DNA of 64,000 nt from Sphingomonas sp. PAMC 26605. GTDB lineage: Bacteria > Pseudomonadota > Alphaproteobacteria > Sphingomonadales > Sphingomonadaceae. The position numbers and the translations under genes are program-made. Positions within the stretch are counted from its first letter, which is position 1; every line of letters begins with the position of its first letter. The notes beneath the pieces were generated by a model, which worked only from the letters and a program-made list of their open reading frames with translations, was not told the origin of the DNA and did no database searches. Shown piece after piece: positions 46,667-56,444 of the stretch. The DNA lies in assembly GCF_000241485.1 (NCBI RefSeq), contig NZ_JH584241.1, positions 3,089,627-3,153,626 on the forward strand, read 5' to 3'.

Positions 46667-49426
46667 TCAGAAGAACAGCTTGCGCACCGACAAACGTACC
46701 GTCCGCCCCAAAGGATTGAGATAGTCCGGCTGATACGCGACCGGCGTCGTGCCGTTCGCATCGGTCACGCGCTGGCGCGCGTCGAACAGATTGTCGACCG
46801 CGACCGCGATGCGCATCCCGCGCATCCACGGATGCTTCTTGATCAGCTCGATCCGCTGCCCGAGATCGCCGAACAGCCGGACGCCGAGCGTGCCGAGCGC
46901 CGAGAAATGCAGGTTCTGCGGGCTGCCGAGCGTGCCGCCGTTGACGTCGGTCGCGCTTTGCCAATTCGCCGAGAAACGCACGCCGAGACCGTTGTTGTTA
47001 TACCCCGCCTGCCCCTCGAGCTCATGCCGCGGCTGCCCGCCGCTCGAGCCGATCGCATCGCCGTTGAGCAGATCGAGCGACGGACCGCCGCGCTGGACGA
47101 GCACGTGATCGGTGAAATGCCAGGTGTGGTAAAGCGCGAACTGCAGCCTTCCGCCGCCTCCGCCGCCGCCCCGACCGCCACCGCCGCCGAATCCGCCAAA
47201 GCCGCCGCGCCCACCGCCCGGCCCGCCGCCCGGGCCACCCGGCCCGCCGCCACCAGCCCTGCCCCCCGGCCCGCCGGGTCCGTCCGGACCGCCGCCGCCG
47301 CGCGCCGCGCGCGCCGCAGCGATCTGCCGCTGGACGCTTTCGGGGATCTTGATCCCAGCGAACGGGTTGGGCCCCGTCCCGGCGCGCCACGCCTCGATCT
47401 GCTTCTGCAGCTTCGACTTGAGCGCCATCGAGAAATTGATCCCCCAGCGCAGCTCGGAACGGCTGCTCTGCGCGAAATTGATCGGCCGCGTGTCGAGTTG
47501 CGTCAGCACGAGATCGCCGTTCGCGTCGCGCACGCGCGTGAAGCGCGAGGGGAAGGCCGCCTCGATCGCCGCGGTCCCGGTCGGGAAGCTCGCGATCGGG
47601 TTCTCGATCCGCGCGTCGATATAGGTCGCGGTCAGCGACAGGTCCTTGGTGCTCCACGGTTTCAGCGTTGCGCTCAGCTTGTAGGTATGGCTGCTGCTCG
47701 CGATCAGATTGGGGTTGCCGCCCGAGATCGTCGTCACGCTCGCATTCTGGCCGAGCACATAGTCGAACACCGGCACGTTGGGCGTCACGATCTGCGGATT
47801 GCCGAGCTGCGTCGCGCTCGGCGCGGTGTCCTGCGTCGTCGCCGAGGCGATGATCCGGAGCGGCACGACCGGCGACCAGTTGAGGCCGTAGCCGAGCGTC
47901 GTCAGCGTCCCGAAATCGGAGAGATGGTTGACCGCGACATTGCCGTTGACCGACAGCGTGCCGATCGCGGCGAGCACGTCCTTGGCGCGGCTGGTCAGCG
48001 GCACGTCGACATTGAGCTGGCCGTTGATGATGTCGCGCGACACCGCGCCGGTCGCGGTCAGGCCGTTGCGATACGAGCGGCTGTCGAAGCTGCTGATGTC
48101 GCCGCCGAGATGGACGCTGGTCGAGATGTCGCCTGCGGGCAGCTTGAACACCGTGCCGGTGAACAGCGCGTCGATCTTGCCTTCGTCCGAGGTCGAATAG
48201 GCGCGCGTCGCGGCGCGCGTGCCGATCTGCGACGCCCCGAGCGCGCCGAACGGGTTCGCGGTCGGATCGTTGGCGGCGAGCCGCGCGTCGAACGCGCTGG
48301 GGTCGAGCCCGGCATCGGTGAAGGTCTTCGATTCGGCATGGTCGTAGGTGCCGGTCACCGACCATTGCCACGCCTTGCTGATCGTGCCGTTGAAGGTCGT
48401 GCCGAGATGCGCCGCGACCGTCGAATTGCGTTGCTCGAGCGGCGCGAAGTCGCCGCCGAGCGTGCGGCCGACGGTGACGGCATCGGCCGAGAAGGGGTTG
48501 CCCGCCGGCACCACCAACGTCGTCGTCGGCAGGCCGAGCAGTCCGATCGTGTCGCTCGCCGAAAGCGTGGCGTTGAGCGTGCCCGAAATGTCGCCGAAGC
48601 TGCGCGCATAGGTCGTGTTGGCGTTGAAGGTCCGGCCCGAGGGCAGCAGCGTGCGAAACGGCCGCTGATCGGTCGGGTCGGTCGCGACCAGCACCGGCGT
48701 GGTGGCCCCGGGCGGCGGCGTCCGCACCGTCGGCACGATGCCGCGCTCGCTCTCGGTCAGCGCCTCGACCGGCTGATATTCGAGGTGGAGGTTGACGCGG
48801 CCCTTATTGGCGATCTGGAGCAGATCGAGTTCGCCCTGCGGCGCGTTGCGGCCGCCTTCGGTGGCGAGCTTGTCCGACAGTTCGACCGTCGCCGCGCGGA
48901 AGCGGCGGCGCAGGACGATATTCACCACCTTCTGGTCGGCGCTATAGCCATATTTGAGCGCGACCTCCTCGGGCAGGATCTCGACCCGGGCGATCGCTTC
49001 GGTCGGCAGGTCGCGGACTTCGGAGAAGCTCGAGATGCGCTTGCCGTCGAGCAGCACCACCGGCGCCCCGCCGCTGCCGCGATCGCTGCGGATCTGCGGG
49101 GCGAGTTCGCTCAGCAATTCGGTGATCGAGCCGACGCCGTACGATCGGATGTCGGCCGGCCCGAAAGTCTGTTCGGGCGGGATGTCGCCGATCACCGAGC
49201 CGGGCGGCTTTGTCCCGCGAACGATGATGTCGGGGCCGTCCTCGCTGTCGTCGGTGACGGGTGCGGGCGCGCTCTTGCGCTTTGCCGTCGCGGAGGTCTT
49301 TCCGTCCGGCTGCGCGACGGATTTCGGGGCGGATTGCGGCGCCGCCGGCTGCGTTGCCTGCTGGGCGGCCGCCAGGGTGGGGGTCGCCGCGAGCGCGAGC
49401 GTCAGCAATTTGGTCGTGCGGATCAT
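46667..49426 (-). CDS. TonB-dependent-receptor-like outer-membrane protein with glycine-rich insert
   Basis: 919 residues. Signal peptide (MIRTTKLLTLALAATPTLAA, then AQQ). A Gln/Pro/Lys-rich linker precedes a plug-like domain (IRSYGVGSITELLSELAPQI, VVLLDGKRISSFSEVRDLPT), then a long beta-barrel region ending PLGRTVRLSVRKLFF, a classic C-terminal outer-membrane signal. Residues about 709-761 are almost all glycine with Pro, Arg and Phe, between IPESVQRQIAAARAA and LQFALYHTWHF. No clear TonB box is visible. It is probably a nutrient receptor of unknown ligand, 65 bp upstream of the LplT-like gene. Confidence 0.85.
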   Translation of the reverse strand: MIRTTKLLTLALAATPTLAAAQQATQPAAPQSAPKSVAQPDGKTSATAKRKSAPAPVTDDSEDGPDIIVRGTKPPGSVIGDIPPEQTFGPADIRSYGVGSITELLSELAPQIRSDRGSGGAPVVLLDGKRISSFSEVRDLPTEAIARVEILPEEVALKYGYSADQKVVNIVLRRRFRAATVELSDKLATEGGRNAPQGELDLLQIANKGRVNLHLEYQPVEALTESERGIVPTVRTPPPGATTPVLVATDPTDQRPFRTLLPSGRTFNANTTYARSFGDISGTLNATLSASDTIGLLGLPTTTLVVPAGNPFSADAVTVGRTLGGDFAPLEQRNSTVAAHLGTTFNGTISKAWQWSVTGTYDHAESKTFTDAGLDPSAFDARLAANDPTANPFGALGASQIGTRAATRAYSTSDEGKIDALFTGTVFKLPAGDISTSVHLGGDISSFDSRSYRNGLTATGAVSRDIINGQLNVDVPLTSRAKDVLAAIGTLSVNGNVAVNHLSDFGTLTTLGYGLNWSPVVPLRIIASATTQDTAPSATQLGNPQIVTPNVPVFDYVLGQNASVTTISGGNPNLIASSSHTYKLSATLKPWSTKDLSLTATYIDARIENPIASFPTGTAAIEAAFPSRFTRVRDANGDLVLTQLDTRPINFAQSSRSELRWGINFSMALKSKLQKQIEAWRAGTGPNPFAGIKIPESVQRQIAAARAARGGGGPDGPGGPGGRAGGGGPGGPGGGPGGGRGGFGGFGGGGGRGGGGGGGRLQFALYHTWHFTDHVLVQRGGPSLDLLNGDAIGSSGGQPRHELEGQAGYNNNGLGVRFSANWQSATDVNGGTLGSPQNLHFSALGTLGVRLFGDLGQRIELIKKHPWMRGMRIAVAVDNLFDARQRVTDANGTTPVAYQPDYLNPLGRTVRLSVRKLFF

Positions 49427-49531
49427 CGTTGCCCCATTTCGTCTCGCCGCCCGCTAGCGCGCATCTGTCGCAAGAGTATGCCGAAGATCACCCGCTGGAA
49501 CTCGAACGGCCCCTGCCCTAGAACGCTTGTT

Positions 49532-49714
49532 ATGAGTGAAGAGCGATTCGAGCGGCATCGGCAGCCCTGGACGACCGACGAGGTCCAGAAGCTGCACACG
49601 TTGGCGAAAAAGGGCATGGCGCTCAAGGCGATTTCCAAGGCGCTGAAACGCAGCGAGGAATCGACCAAGGACCGCGCCAAGGCGGACGGCCTCACCATCG
49701 CGAAACTGCGCTGA
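49532..49714 (+). CDS. Small helix-turn-helix-like protein of unknown function
   Basis: 60 residues: MSEERFERHRQPWTTDEVQK, then LHTLAKKGMALKAISKALKR and SEESTKDRAKADGLTIAKLR. The pattern W-x2-DEV-x2-L-x2-L-x3-G with a following I-x3-L-x-RS resembles Myb/SANT or GcrA-type N-terminal helix-turn-helix motifs. It is strongly basic, so DNA or RNA binding is plausible. No strong ribosome-binding site is seen. It is divergent from the receptor gene. Confidence 0.7.
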   Translation: MSEERFERHRQPWTTDEVQKLHTLAKKGMALKAISKALKRSEESTKDRAKADGLTIAKLR

Positions 49715-49857
49715 CCTGCGCGCTGCGGCGGCGCGCGAAGTGCGGCCGGACCGAGACAGTTGATATGCCGTTGGAACAACCGCTATCAGGCCGCGTTTGG
49801 CGTCGGTTGCGTAGGGTATCCACCGTGCGCGAGCGTCCTTGAAAGCGGTGGACTAAG

Positions 49858-51066
49858 ATGGCGGCTGAGTTTCCTTCCCTGCGCGCGGTGATGTTCGTCG
49901 GCACGACAGCGCTTTTGCTCGCCGGCTGCGGTGCCGCCAAACAGGACAAAGGCGGCCGCGGCGCGCCCAAGGGCCCGCCCGAAGTCGGCTATATCGTGAT
50001 CCAGCCGAGTTCGGTCCCGCTCGTCACCGAACTCGCCGGCCGCACCGCCGCCTATCAGAGTTCCGAAGTCCGCCCGCAGGTGACCGGCCTAATCAAGCGG
50101 CGCTTCTTCACCGAGGGCGCGTTGGTGCGCGAGGGTCAGCCGCTCTACCAGATCGACCCGAGCCTCTATCGCGCCTCCGCGGGCCAGGCGAGCGCGAACG
50201 TCGCCAGCGCCATTGCCAATGCCGAGGCGACCCGCGTCAAGGCCGAGCGCTACAAGCCGCTCGCCGATATGCAGGCGGTCGCCAAGCAGGACTATACCGA
50301 CGCCGCCGCCGCCGCGCGCCAGGCCGCTGCGGCGGTGTCGCAGACGAGGGCCGCGCTCGATACCGCCAAGATCAACCTGCGCTTCACCACCGTCCCCGCG
50401 CCGATCACCGGGCGGATCGGGCGCTCGCTCTATACCGTCGGCGCGCTGGTGACAGCGAGCCAGACCGATCCGCTCGCGACGATCCAGAAGCTCGATCCGA
50501 TCTATGTCGACATCCAGCAGGCGAGCGCCGATCTGTTGCGGCTGCGACGCGCGCTCGCCTCGGGCGGCGCGGTCGCGACGCGCGCGAACGTCCAGCTCAA
50601 GCTCGAGGATGGCACCGACTATGGTTTGACCGGCGACGTCGAATTTTCCGAAGTGGTCGTCGACGCAGCGACCGGGACGGTAACGTTGCGCGCGCGCTTC
50701 CCCAATCCGAAGGGCATCTTGCTTCCCGGCATGTTCGTCCGCACGCGCTTCGCGCAATCGATCGATCCGAACGCCTTCCTCGTCCCGCAACAGGCCGTGT
50801 CGCGCAGCCCGAAGGGCGAGGCGACGGTGTTCGTCGTCGGGCCCGACGGCAAGGGCGGGTACAAGGCGGTGCAGCGTTCGATCACCGCGTCGACGACGCA
50901 GGGGACGGACTGGATCGTCACCGCCGGGCTCAAACCCGGCGACAAGATCATCACGCAGGGCGTCGGCAAGGTGAAGGTCAACCAGACGATCAAGCCCGTC
51001 GCCGCGAACGCGCCGCAGACGATCAAGCCGCCCAAATCGGACTCCGCGTCCGACAAGACGAACTGA
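49858..51066 (+). CDS. RND efflux periplasmic adaptor lipoprotein
   Basis: 402-residue membrane-fusion protein of the AcrA/MexA type. The lipobox LLLAGC puts the lipidated cysteine at residue 24. Barrel-sandwich halves are SSEVRPQVTGLIKRRFFTEG and APITGRIGRSLYTVGALV around an alpha-helical hairpin (about 100-170). The beta-barrel domain contains VTLRARFPNPKGILLPGMFV. First gene of a three-gene tripartite pump operon; 10 bp before the pump gene. Confidence 0.95.
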   Translation: MAAEFPSLRAVMFVGTTALLLAGCGAAKQDKGGRGAPKGPPEVGYIVIQPSSVPLVTELAGRTAAYQSSEVRPQVTGLIKRRFFTEGALVREGQPLYQIDPSLYRASAGQASANVASAIANAEATRVKAERYKPLADMQAVAKQDYTDAAAAARQAAAAVSQTRAALDTAKINLRFTTVPAPITGRIGRSLYTVGALVTASQTDPLATIQKLDPIYVDIQQASADLLRLRRALASGGAVATRANVQLKLEDGTDYGLTGDVEFSEVVVDAATGTVTLRARFPNPKGILLPGMFVRTRFAQSIDPNAFLVPQQAVSRSPKGEATVFVVGPDGKGGYKAVQRSITASTTQGTDWIVTAGLKPGDKIITQGVGKVKVNQTIKPVAANAPQTIKPPKSDSASDKTN

Positions 51067-51076
51067 GCGCCGCCTC

Positions 51077-54000
51077 GTGATTTCCCGCATCTTCATCGAC
51101 CGGCCGATCTTCGCCTGGGTCGTCGCTATCATCATCATGCTCGGCGGGATCGGGGCGATCTACACGCTTCCGGTCGAGCAGTTCCCCGACATCGCGCCGC
51201 CGCAGGTCAACATCCGCGCGACCTACCCCGGCGCCTCGGCGACGACGCTCGAAAACTCGGTCGCGCAGGTGATCGAGCAGCAGCTGACCGGCATCGACGG
51301 CCTGCTCTATTTCGCGACCAGCTCGTCGTCGCGCGGGCAGGTGACGATCACCGCCACCTTCGACAAGGGGACCAACCCCGACATCGCGCAGGTCCAGGTC
51401 CAGAACAAGGTGCAGCAGGCGCTGTCGCGGCTGCCGCAGCAGGTCCAGCAACAGGGCCTTACGGTCACCAAGTCGAACCCCGACTTCCTGCTGATCGCCG
51501 CGATCTACGACACCACCGACCGGACGACCAACCAGGACGTGTCGGACTATCTCGTCTCGAACCTGCAGGACACGATCGGCCGCATCAAGGGCGTGGGCGA
51601 CATCAACGTGTTCGGTGCGCAATATGCGATGCGCATCTGGCTTGATCCCAACAAGCTCGCGAGCTTCAGCCTGATCCCGAGCGACGTCACCACCGCGATC
51701 ACCGCGCAGAACGCCGAAGTCGCGGCGGGCGAAATCGGCGGCGTTCCCAACGGGCCTGGCCAGGTGCTCGATGCAACCGTGACCGCGCAGTCGCGCCTAT
51801 CCACGCCAGAGCAGTTCCGCGCGATCGTGCTCAAGACCCAGCCCGACGGCTCCGCGGTGCATCTGTCGGATGTCGCGCGCGTCGAGCTCGGAGCCGAAAG
51901 CTATGCCGTCACCAGCCGCGTCAACGGCCATCCCGGCGCCGGCATCGCGGTCAGCCTCGCGCCGGGCGCCGACGCGCTGAGCACCGCCGAACTGGTCAAG
52001 GCCGAGATCGAGCGATCGGCCAAGGCGTTCCCGACCGGCTATGCCTACAGCTTCCCGCAGGATTCGACCTCGTTCATCAAGCTCTCGGTCGAGGAGGTCG
52101 AGAAGACGCTGTTCGAGGCGATCGTGCTCGTCGTCATCGTCATGTTCGTCTTCCTGCAGAACTGGCGCGCGACGCTCATTCCGACGATCGCGGTGCCGGT
52201 CGTGCTGCTCGGCACCTTCGGCATCTTTTCGCTCGCCGGCTTCTCGATCAACACGCTGACGCTGTTCGGGCTGGTCCTCGCGATCGGCCTGCTCGTCGAC
52301 GATGCGATCGTCGTGGTCGAGAATGTCGAGCGCCTGATGGAAGAAAATCCCGATCTGTCGCCGCGCGATGCGACGATCGAATCGATGAACGAGATCACCG
52401 TCGCGCTGATCGCGATCGCGCTCGTGCTCTCGGCAGTGTTCCTTCCGATGGCGTTCTTCGGCGGATCGACCGGCGTGATCTATCGCCAATTCTCGATCAC
52501 CATCGTTTCGGCGATGGTTTTGTCGGTCGTCGTGGCGCTGGTGCTAACCCCCGCCCTCACCGCGACCTTGCTCAAGCGCAAGCAGGACCAGAAGCAGGAC
52601 GGCTGGATCGCGCGCAAGACGCAGCCCGCCAAGGACTGGTTCAACACCGGCTTCGACAAGACGATCGATCGCTATGGCAACGCCGTCGCCAAGGTGATCG
52701 ACCGCAAATGGCTGTTCGTGCTGATCTATGCCGGCGTGATCGCGATCCTGGCAATTCTGTTCCTGCGCTTGCCGACCGGCTTCCTGCCCAACGAGGATCA
52801 GGGGATCGCGCAGATTCAGTACAACCTCGCGCCGGGCGCGACGCTCAACTCGACGCGCAAGGCGCAGCTCGAGATCGAGAAATATTTCGCCGGCCCCGAG
52901 GGCAAGAACGTCGACGGCTATCTGACCGTTGCGGGCGGCGGCGGCGGTTCGGGCGGACAGAATGCCGGCCGTGGCTTTATCGCCTTCAAGGATTGGGCCG
53001 ACCGCAAGGGCACCGAAAACGGCGCCGACGCGATCACCACGCGCGCCACCAAGGCGCTCGCCGGGCTGCGCGACGTCGAGTTCTATGCGACCGTGCCTTC
53101 CCCGGTGCGCGGGCTCGGCCAATCGACCGGCTTCACTATGGAATTGCTCAATTCGGGTGGCCTCAGCCGCGAGGACTTCAAGGCGGCGCGCGACAAGTTG
53201 CTCGCCGCCGCGCGCGCCGACAAGACGCTCGCCGCGGTACGCCCGACCGATCTCGACGACCAGCCGACGCTTCAGGTCAATCTCGACGCGCAGAAGCTGA
53301 GCACGCTCGGCCTCACCCAGGCGAACGTCAATTCGACGCTGTCGACCGCCTGGGGCGGCACCTATGTCAACGACTTCAACGATCGTGGCCGCGTTAAACG
53401 CGTCTATGTCCAGGGCGATGCGCCGTATCGCGCCTCGCCCGACGACCTCGCGCAATGGTATGTCCGCGGATCGACCGGCGCGATGACGCCGTTCTCGGCC
53501 TTCTCGACGACCGGCTGGAGCACCGCGGCGCCGTCGCTCGCGCGTTTCCAGGGGATCTCGTCGTTCGAATTCTCGGGCCAGGCCGCCCCGGGCCAGAGCT
53601 CGGGCACGGCGATGGAAAAGATGACCGAACTCGCCGCGAAATATCCAGGGACGAGCGTCGCGTGGAGCGGCCTGTCGTATCAGGAGCGCCTGTCGTCTGG
53701 TCAGGCGCCGTTCCTCTACAGCATCTCGCTGCTCGTCGTCTTCCTGTGCCTTGCCGCGCTCTATGAGAGCTGGTCGATCCCGATCGCCGTGTTGCTGATC
53801 ATTCCGCTCGGTCTGGTCGGCGCGGTGTTCGCGGTTACGCTGCGCGGGTTGCAGAACGACGTCTATCTCCAGATCGGCCTGCTGACGACGATGGGGCTGG
53901 CCGCCAAGAACGCGATCCTGATGATCGAATTCGCCGAGCAGGCCGAGAAATCCGGCAAGCGCGTGATCGACGCTGCGCTCGAGGCGGCGCGAATTCGACT

Positions 54001-54277
54001 GCGCCCGATCCTGATGACGAGCTTCGCCTTCATCTTCGGCGTGCTGCCGCTGGCGATCTCGACCGGCGCCGGCGCCAACAGCCGCGTCGCGATCGGCACC
54101 GCAGTGATCGGCGGAATGCTGACCGCGACGATTCTCGCGATCTTCTACATCCCGCTGTTCTTCGTAATGATCCGCCGCGGCGCGCGCGGCATCTCGCAGA
54201 AGCTGCACCACGCGGAGAAGCCGGCGGACGACATGCCGCCTGCGCATCCGACCGGCCAGGGCGAGGCGACCGCATGA
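51077..54277 (+). CDS. RND multidrug efflux pump (HAE1/AcrB type)
   Basis: 1066-residue inner-membrane proton-driven transporter. The start FIDRPIFAWVVAIIIMLGGI is standard. Proton-relay aspartates are in GLLVDDAIVVVENVERLM and the relay lysine in TMGLAAKNAILMIEFAEQ. Two large periplasmic porter loops are present. GTG start at 51077. The stop overlaps the outer-membrane gene as ATGA. Substrate range cannot be predicted; hydrophobic drugs are usual for this clade. Confidence 0.97.
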   Translation: MISRIFIDRPIFAWVVAIIIMLGGIGAIYTLPVEQFPDIAPPQVNIRATYPGASATTLENSVAQVIEQQLTGIDGLLYFATSSSSRGQVTITATFDKGTNPDIAQVQVQNKVQQALSRLPQQVQQQGLTVTKSNPDFLLIAAIYDTTDRTTNQDVSDYLVSNLQDTIGRIKGVGDINVFGAQYAMRIWLDPNKLASFSLIPSDVTTAITAQNAEVAAGEIGGVPNGPGQVLDATVTAQSRLSTPEQFRAIVLKTQPDGSAVHLSDVARVELGAESYAVTSRVNGHPGAGIAVSLAPGADALSTAELVKAEIERSAKAFPTGYAYSFPQDSTSFIKLSVEEVEKTLFEAIVLVVIVMFVFLQNWRATLIPTIAVPVVLLGTFGIFSLAGFSINTLTLFGLVLAIGLLVDDAIVVVENVERLMEENPDLSPRDATIESMNEITVALIAIALVLSAVFLPMAFFGGSTGVIYRQFSITIVSAMVLSVVVALVLTPALTATLLKRKQDQKQDGWIARKTQPAKDWFNTGFDKTIDRYGNAVAKVIDRKWLFVLIYAGVIAILAILFLRLPTGFLPNEDQGIAQIQYNLAPGATLNSTRKAQLEIEKYFAGPEGKNVDGYLTVAGGGGGSGGQNAGRGFIAFKDWADRKGTENGADAITTRATKALAGLRDVEFYATVPSPVRGLGQSTGFTMELLNSGGLSREDFKAARDKLLAAARADKTLAAVRPTDLDDQPTLQVNLDAQKLSTLGLTQANVNSTLSTAWGGTYVNDFNDRGRVKRVYVQGDAPYRASPDDLAQWYVRGSTGAMTPFSAFSTTGWSTAAPSLARFQGISSFEFSGQAAPGQSSGTAMEKMTELAAKYPGTSVAWSGLSYQERLSSGQAPFLYSISLLVVFLCLAALYESWSIPIAVLLIIPLGLVGAVFAVTLRGLQNDVYLQIGLLTTMGLAAKNAILMIEFAEQAEKSGKRVIDAALEAARIRLRPILMTSFAFIFGVLPLAISTGAGANSRVAIGTAVIGGMLTATILAIFYIPLFFVMIRRGARGISQKLHHAEKPADDMPPAHPTGQGEATA

Positions 54278-55791
54278 TCCGCAAGACCGTCTCGCTCGTC
54301 TCGCTCGTCGCGCTGTCGGCGTGTTCGCTCGCGCCGAAATATGTCCGGCCCGACTTGCCCGTTCCGCCGAGCTGGCCGGTCGGCGACGCCTATCTGGCGC
54401 AGAACGAGGCGACGCTGCCGAGCATCAGCTATCGCGACATCTTCCGCGATCCGCGGCTGCAGCGTGTGATCGAGCAAGCGCTCGTCAACAATCGCGACCT
54501 GCGCGCCGCCGCCGCCAACATCGCGATCGCGCGCGCGCAATATCGCATCCAGCGGGCCGAACTGTTGCCCGAGATCGGCGGCACGGCAGGCTATTCGCGT
54601 CGGGACAACGGGACGCGCGGCGTCACCAATACGGGCTCCGGGCTCGGCACCGGTACGGGCGTTACGGGCACCGGTACGGGCGGCACCGGTACCAGTACTG
54701 GGACGTTCACGAGCAATGGTGGGGCGACCAACACCTTTTCCGCAAGTCTCGGGATCACCGCGTTCGAGGTCGATCTGTTCGGCCGCGTTCGCTCGCTGAC
54801 GACGGCCGCGCAAAATCGCTATTTCGGAACCGAGGCGACGGCGCGCGCGACCCGCCTCACGCTGGTCGGGGATATTGCGACGGCGTGGCTGACCTATGCT
54901 TCCGACACCAGCCTGCTCAAGATCGCTCGCGATACAGCGGCGCTCGCGGCGCGCAGCGTATCGCTCACCAAGTCGCGCGTCGATGGCGGCATCGCGCCAC
55001 GCACCGATCTCGATCAGGCGCGGATCATCGAGCAGACCGCTTTGTCGGACCTCGCGACGCAGACCACGGCGGTCGCACAGGACGTCAACGCGCTCCAGCT
55101 GCTGGTCGGTGCGCCGGTCGATCCATCGCTGCTGCCTGCGTCGATCGAGCAGGCCGCGCCGACCATCGCCGAACTGCCCGCCGGGCTCAGTTCGAGCATT
55201 CTCCTGCGCCGCCCCGACGTCGTCCAGGCCGAGTATGAGTTGCGCGCGAGTAATGCCGAGATCGGCGCGGCGCGTGCAGCGCTGTTCCCGACGATCTCGC
55301 TGACCGCGCTCGCCGGGCTGGCGAGCAGTTCGCTCGGCAATCTCTTCACCGGCGGCGCATTCAACTATTCGGTCTCGCCGAGCGCGAGCTATTCGATCTT
55401 CCGCGCCGGTGCGGGTCGCGCCGGCGTCGCGCAATCGCGCGCGCAGCGCGATTATGCGCTCGCAACGTATGAAAAGGCGATCCAGACCGCCTTCAGCGAA
55501 GTCGCCGATGCGCTCGCGCGGCGCGGCACGATCACCGCGCAGCTCGACGCACAGCGCGCGCTGACCGCGGCGTCGACCGACAATTACCGGCTGTCCGATG
55601 CGCGCTATCGCGGCGGGATCGATACCTTCCTGCAAAGCCTTACCGCGCAGCAGTCGCTTTATTCGTCGCAGCGCAGCCTGATTTCGGCGCAGCTGACCGA
55701 GGCGACCAACCTCGTGACGCTCTATCGCTCGCTCGGCGGGGACTCGACGCTCGATGTCACGGCGGCCGGGCCAAAACCCACGCAGCCGTAA
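54274..55791 (+). CDS. RND efflux outer-membrane lipoprotein (OprM/NodT family)
   Basis: 505 residues. Lipobox LVALSACS with C17 as lipidated residue. Two OEP repeats are seen, with typical LRAAAANIAIARAQYRIQRA and YELRASNAEIGAARAALFPT. A Gly/Thr-rich tract (about 124-150, TGSGLGTGTGVTGTGTGGTG) lies in the first repeat, where the family normally has a short beta-turn. It looks like expansion of a GGCACCGGTACGGGC-type unit. It completes the efflux operon. Confidence 0.95.
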   Translation: MIRKTVSLVSLVALSACSLAPKYVRPDLPVPPSWPVGDAYLAQNEATLPSISYRDIFRDPRLQRVIEQALVNNRDLRAAAANIAIARAQYRIQRAELLPEIGGTAGYSRRDNGTRGVTNTGSGLGTGTGVTGTGTGGTGTSTGTFTSNGGATNTFSASLGITAFEVDLFGRVRSLTTAAQNRYFGTEATARATRLTLVGDIATAWLTYASDTSLLKIARDTAALAARSVSLTKSRVDGGIAPRTDLDQARIIEQTALSDLATQTTAVAQDVNALQLLVGAPVDPSLLPASIEQAAPTIAELPAGLSSSILLRRPDVVQAEYELRASNAEIGAARAALFPTISLTALAGLASSSLGNLFTGGAFNYSVSPSASYSIFRAGAGRAGVAQSRAQRDYALATYEKAIQTAFSEVADALARRGTITAQLDAQRALTAASTDNYRLSDARYRGGIDTFLQSLTAQQSLYSSQRSLISAQLTEATNLVTLYRSLGGDSTLDVTAAGPKPTQP

Positions 55792-55903
55792 CGATTGCCG
55801 GCCGAGGCCGAAGGAACGCGTGACAAGCCGCGGCGCGCGTGGCAGCGTTGCGCGGTTCCAGGCTGATCCAGCCGTGGTTGGAAGCGCCGGGGAGTGATCG
55901 ACG

Positions 55904-56422
55904 ATGGGCCATCACATCCGGCGGTTCGAGCCCAAGGACGAGCAAGCGATGCTCGCCTTTGCCGAGACGCTCCCCGAGCACGACCTGCTCTTCCTCGGGC
56001 GCGACCTGCGCCATCCGCGCGTCATCGCTGCCTGGGTCGCGGCGATTGCCGAAGGCTATATCGACAGCCTCGTTGCCGAGGATGGCGGCGCGTTCGTCGG
56101 CACCGCTGCCTTGGTGCGCGATCCGCTCGGCTGGAGCGCGCATGTCGGCGAGATCCGGTTGCTCGTCGCGCCGGCCAAGCGCGGTGCCGGGCTCGGTCGC
56201 GACTTGCTCGAAGGGCTCTATTCGGTCGCGCTCGACCGCCGTCTCGAAAAGCTCACCGCGCAGATGACCCCCGATCAGATCGGGTCGGTGATGCTCTTCG
56301 AAAGCCTCGGCTTCCGCGCCGAGGCGCTGCTCAAGGACCATGTCCGCGATCGCGCGGGCAACACGCACGATGTCGCGGTGCTGAGCCACGACATCGTGCG
56401 GAGCGCCGATACCACGCGCTAG
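55904..56422 (+). CDS. GNAT-family N-acetyltransferase
   Basis: 172 residues. The acetyl-CoA loop is APAKRGAGLGRDLLEGLY, after strand VGEIRLLV. The SVMLFESLGFRAEALLKDHV stretch is typical of the C-terminal GNAT core. Substrate unknown. ATG 55904 follows GGGGAGTG. It stands alone between the efflux operon and the convergent phasin gene. Confidence 0.87.
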   Translation: MGHHIRRFEPKDEQAMLAFAETLPEHDLLFLGRDLRHPRVIAAWVAAIAEGYIDSLVAEDGGAFVGTAALVRDPLGWSAHVGEIRLLVAPAKRGAGLGRDLLEGLYSVALDRRLEKLTAQMTPDQIGSVMLFESLGFRAEALLKDHVRDRAGNTHDVAVLSHDIVRSADTTR

Positions 56423-56444
56423 ATCGCGCCGCGGATCGCCGCGC

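Noticed and set aside
46610..49714. A plus-strand open frame of about 1034 codons opposite the receptor gene
   Set aside because: Its composition (Arg/Asp/Ala-rich) is that of an antisense shadow. Only the last 60 codons, from ATG 49532, look like a gene.
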